Origin: Pseudomonas ovata | GTDB lineage: Bacteria > Pseudomonadota > Gammaproteobacteria > Pseudomonadales > Pseudomonadaceae | NCBI RefSeq assembly: GCF_003131185.1 | Contig: NZ_QFFU01000031.1 | Coordinates: 1-64,000, forward strand | Direction: 5' to 3' | Length of the DNA: 64,000 bases | Shown here: positions 63,928 to 64,000 of the stretch, one piece after another | How positions within the stretch are numbered: position 1 is the first letter of the stretch | Layout of the letters: each line of letters starts with the position of its first letter | The notes under the pieces: generated by a model | What the model was told of the DNA's origin: nothing | The model's input: only the letters and a program-made list of their open reading frames with translations | The model's database searches: none | Made by a program: the position numbers and the translations under genes

Positions 63928-64000
63928 TTGAACGATTCGAAAGTGAAATCCAGTGAATCCATCGTGCTGCGCATCCTCTGGATGCTGGTGTTTTTGTTGG
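63928..64000 (+). CDS. DUF4389-type membrane protein, 5' part only
   Basis: A TTG at 63928 with GAGAAGG upstream opens a frame (MNDSKVKSSESIVLRILWML) that runs off the right edge. The start of a membrane helix is visible (ILWMLVFLL). DUF4389 proteins stand after gpsA in pseudomonads, which supports the call. The rest is outside the window. Confidence 0.6.
   Translation, partial: MNDSKVKSSESIVLRILWMLVFLL

Overview
The window looks like a chromosome segment of a Pseudomonas from the P. putida/P. fluorescens side of the genus. The main evidence is at the right end: fabB, fabA, a PA1611-type hybrid sensor kinase and gpsA stand in an order I recall from P. aeruginosa. Supporting signs are OprD- and KdgM-type porins, a DUF2790 protein, GC-rich codon use, and many copies of one REP element (GTAGGAGCGCGCTTGCCCGC...) between genes. 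Nothing looks like a plasmid, phage or integrative island; most of the window is accessory transport and catabolism on a core background.

Layout. 1-905: tandem array of REP elements with a period near 350 bases. 0.9-8.4 kb (minus): one cluster of an enolase-superfamily enzyme, a family-5 solute-binding protein, two permeases and two ATPases of a peptide/oligosaccharide ABC importer, and a KdgM porin. 8.7-12.6 kb (minus): a VasX-like type VI secretion effector gene broken by a 262-base MITE with a CTAG target duplication, followed by an overlapping DUF6708 membrane protein. 12.8-17.5 kb: an MFS transporter, then periplasmic 5-hydroxyisourate hydrolase and a GlcG-like protein divergent from an HprRS-like two-component system with a recognisable response-regulator box between them. 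17.6-20.4 kb: a UvrD-type helicase with a zinc finger. 20.7-23.3 kb: a metal-type two-component system with a DUF411 protein. 23.4-29.1 kb: a VanB/VanA-type Rieske oxygenase with its own MFS carrier and OprD porin, divergent from a MarR regulator. 29.2-35.0 kb: czcCBA heavy-metal efflux with a metal-regulator box in front and a terminator behind.

35.1-36.4 kb: two small exported proteins. 36.4-41.7 kb: a LysR regulator divergent from a split transketolase, a beta-hydroxyacid dehydrogenase and an MHS-type carrier, probably one catabolic operon. 41.9-46.8 kb: TetR regulator and RND efflux adaptor/pump; two matching 24-base operators precede regulator and pump genes, and the pump gene carries a one-base deletion. 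47-52.1 kb: an unrecognised protein, a DCC thiol oxidoreductase, two DUF4198 paralogues and a TonB-dependent receptor with Fur-like and Zur-like sites. 52.2-58.4 kb: a GntR regulator, a quaternary-amine ABC importer with two permeases, and a GlxA/AraC-type regulator. 58.7-64.0 kb: fabB-fabA, hybrid kinase, gpsA and the start of a DUF4389 gene.

Recurring theme: metal and oxidant sensing (two OmpR-type systems with similar target boxes, czc efflux, DUF411, DUF4198/TonB uptake) beside uptake of aromatic, sugar-acid-like and quaternary-amine nutrients. Two genes are damaged as the sequence stands: the type VI effector (MITE) and the RND pump (frameshift). All functional assignments come from motif recognition by eye; no database search was run.
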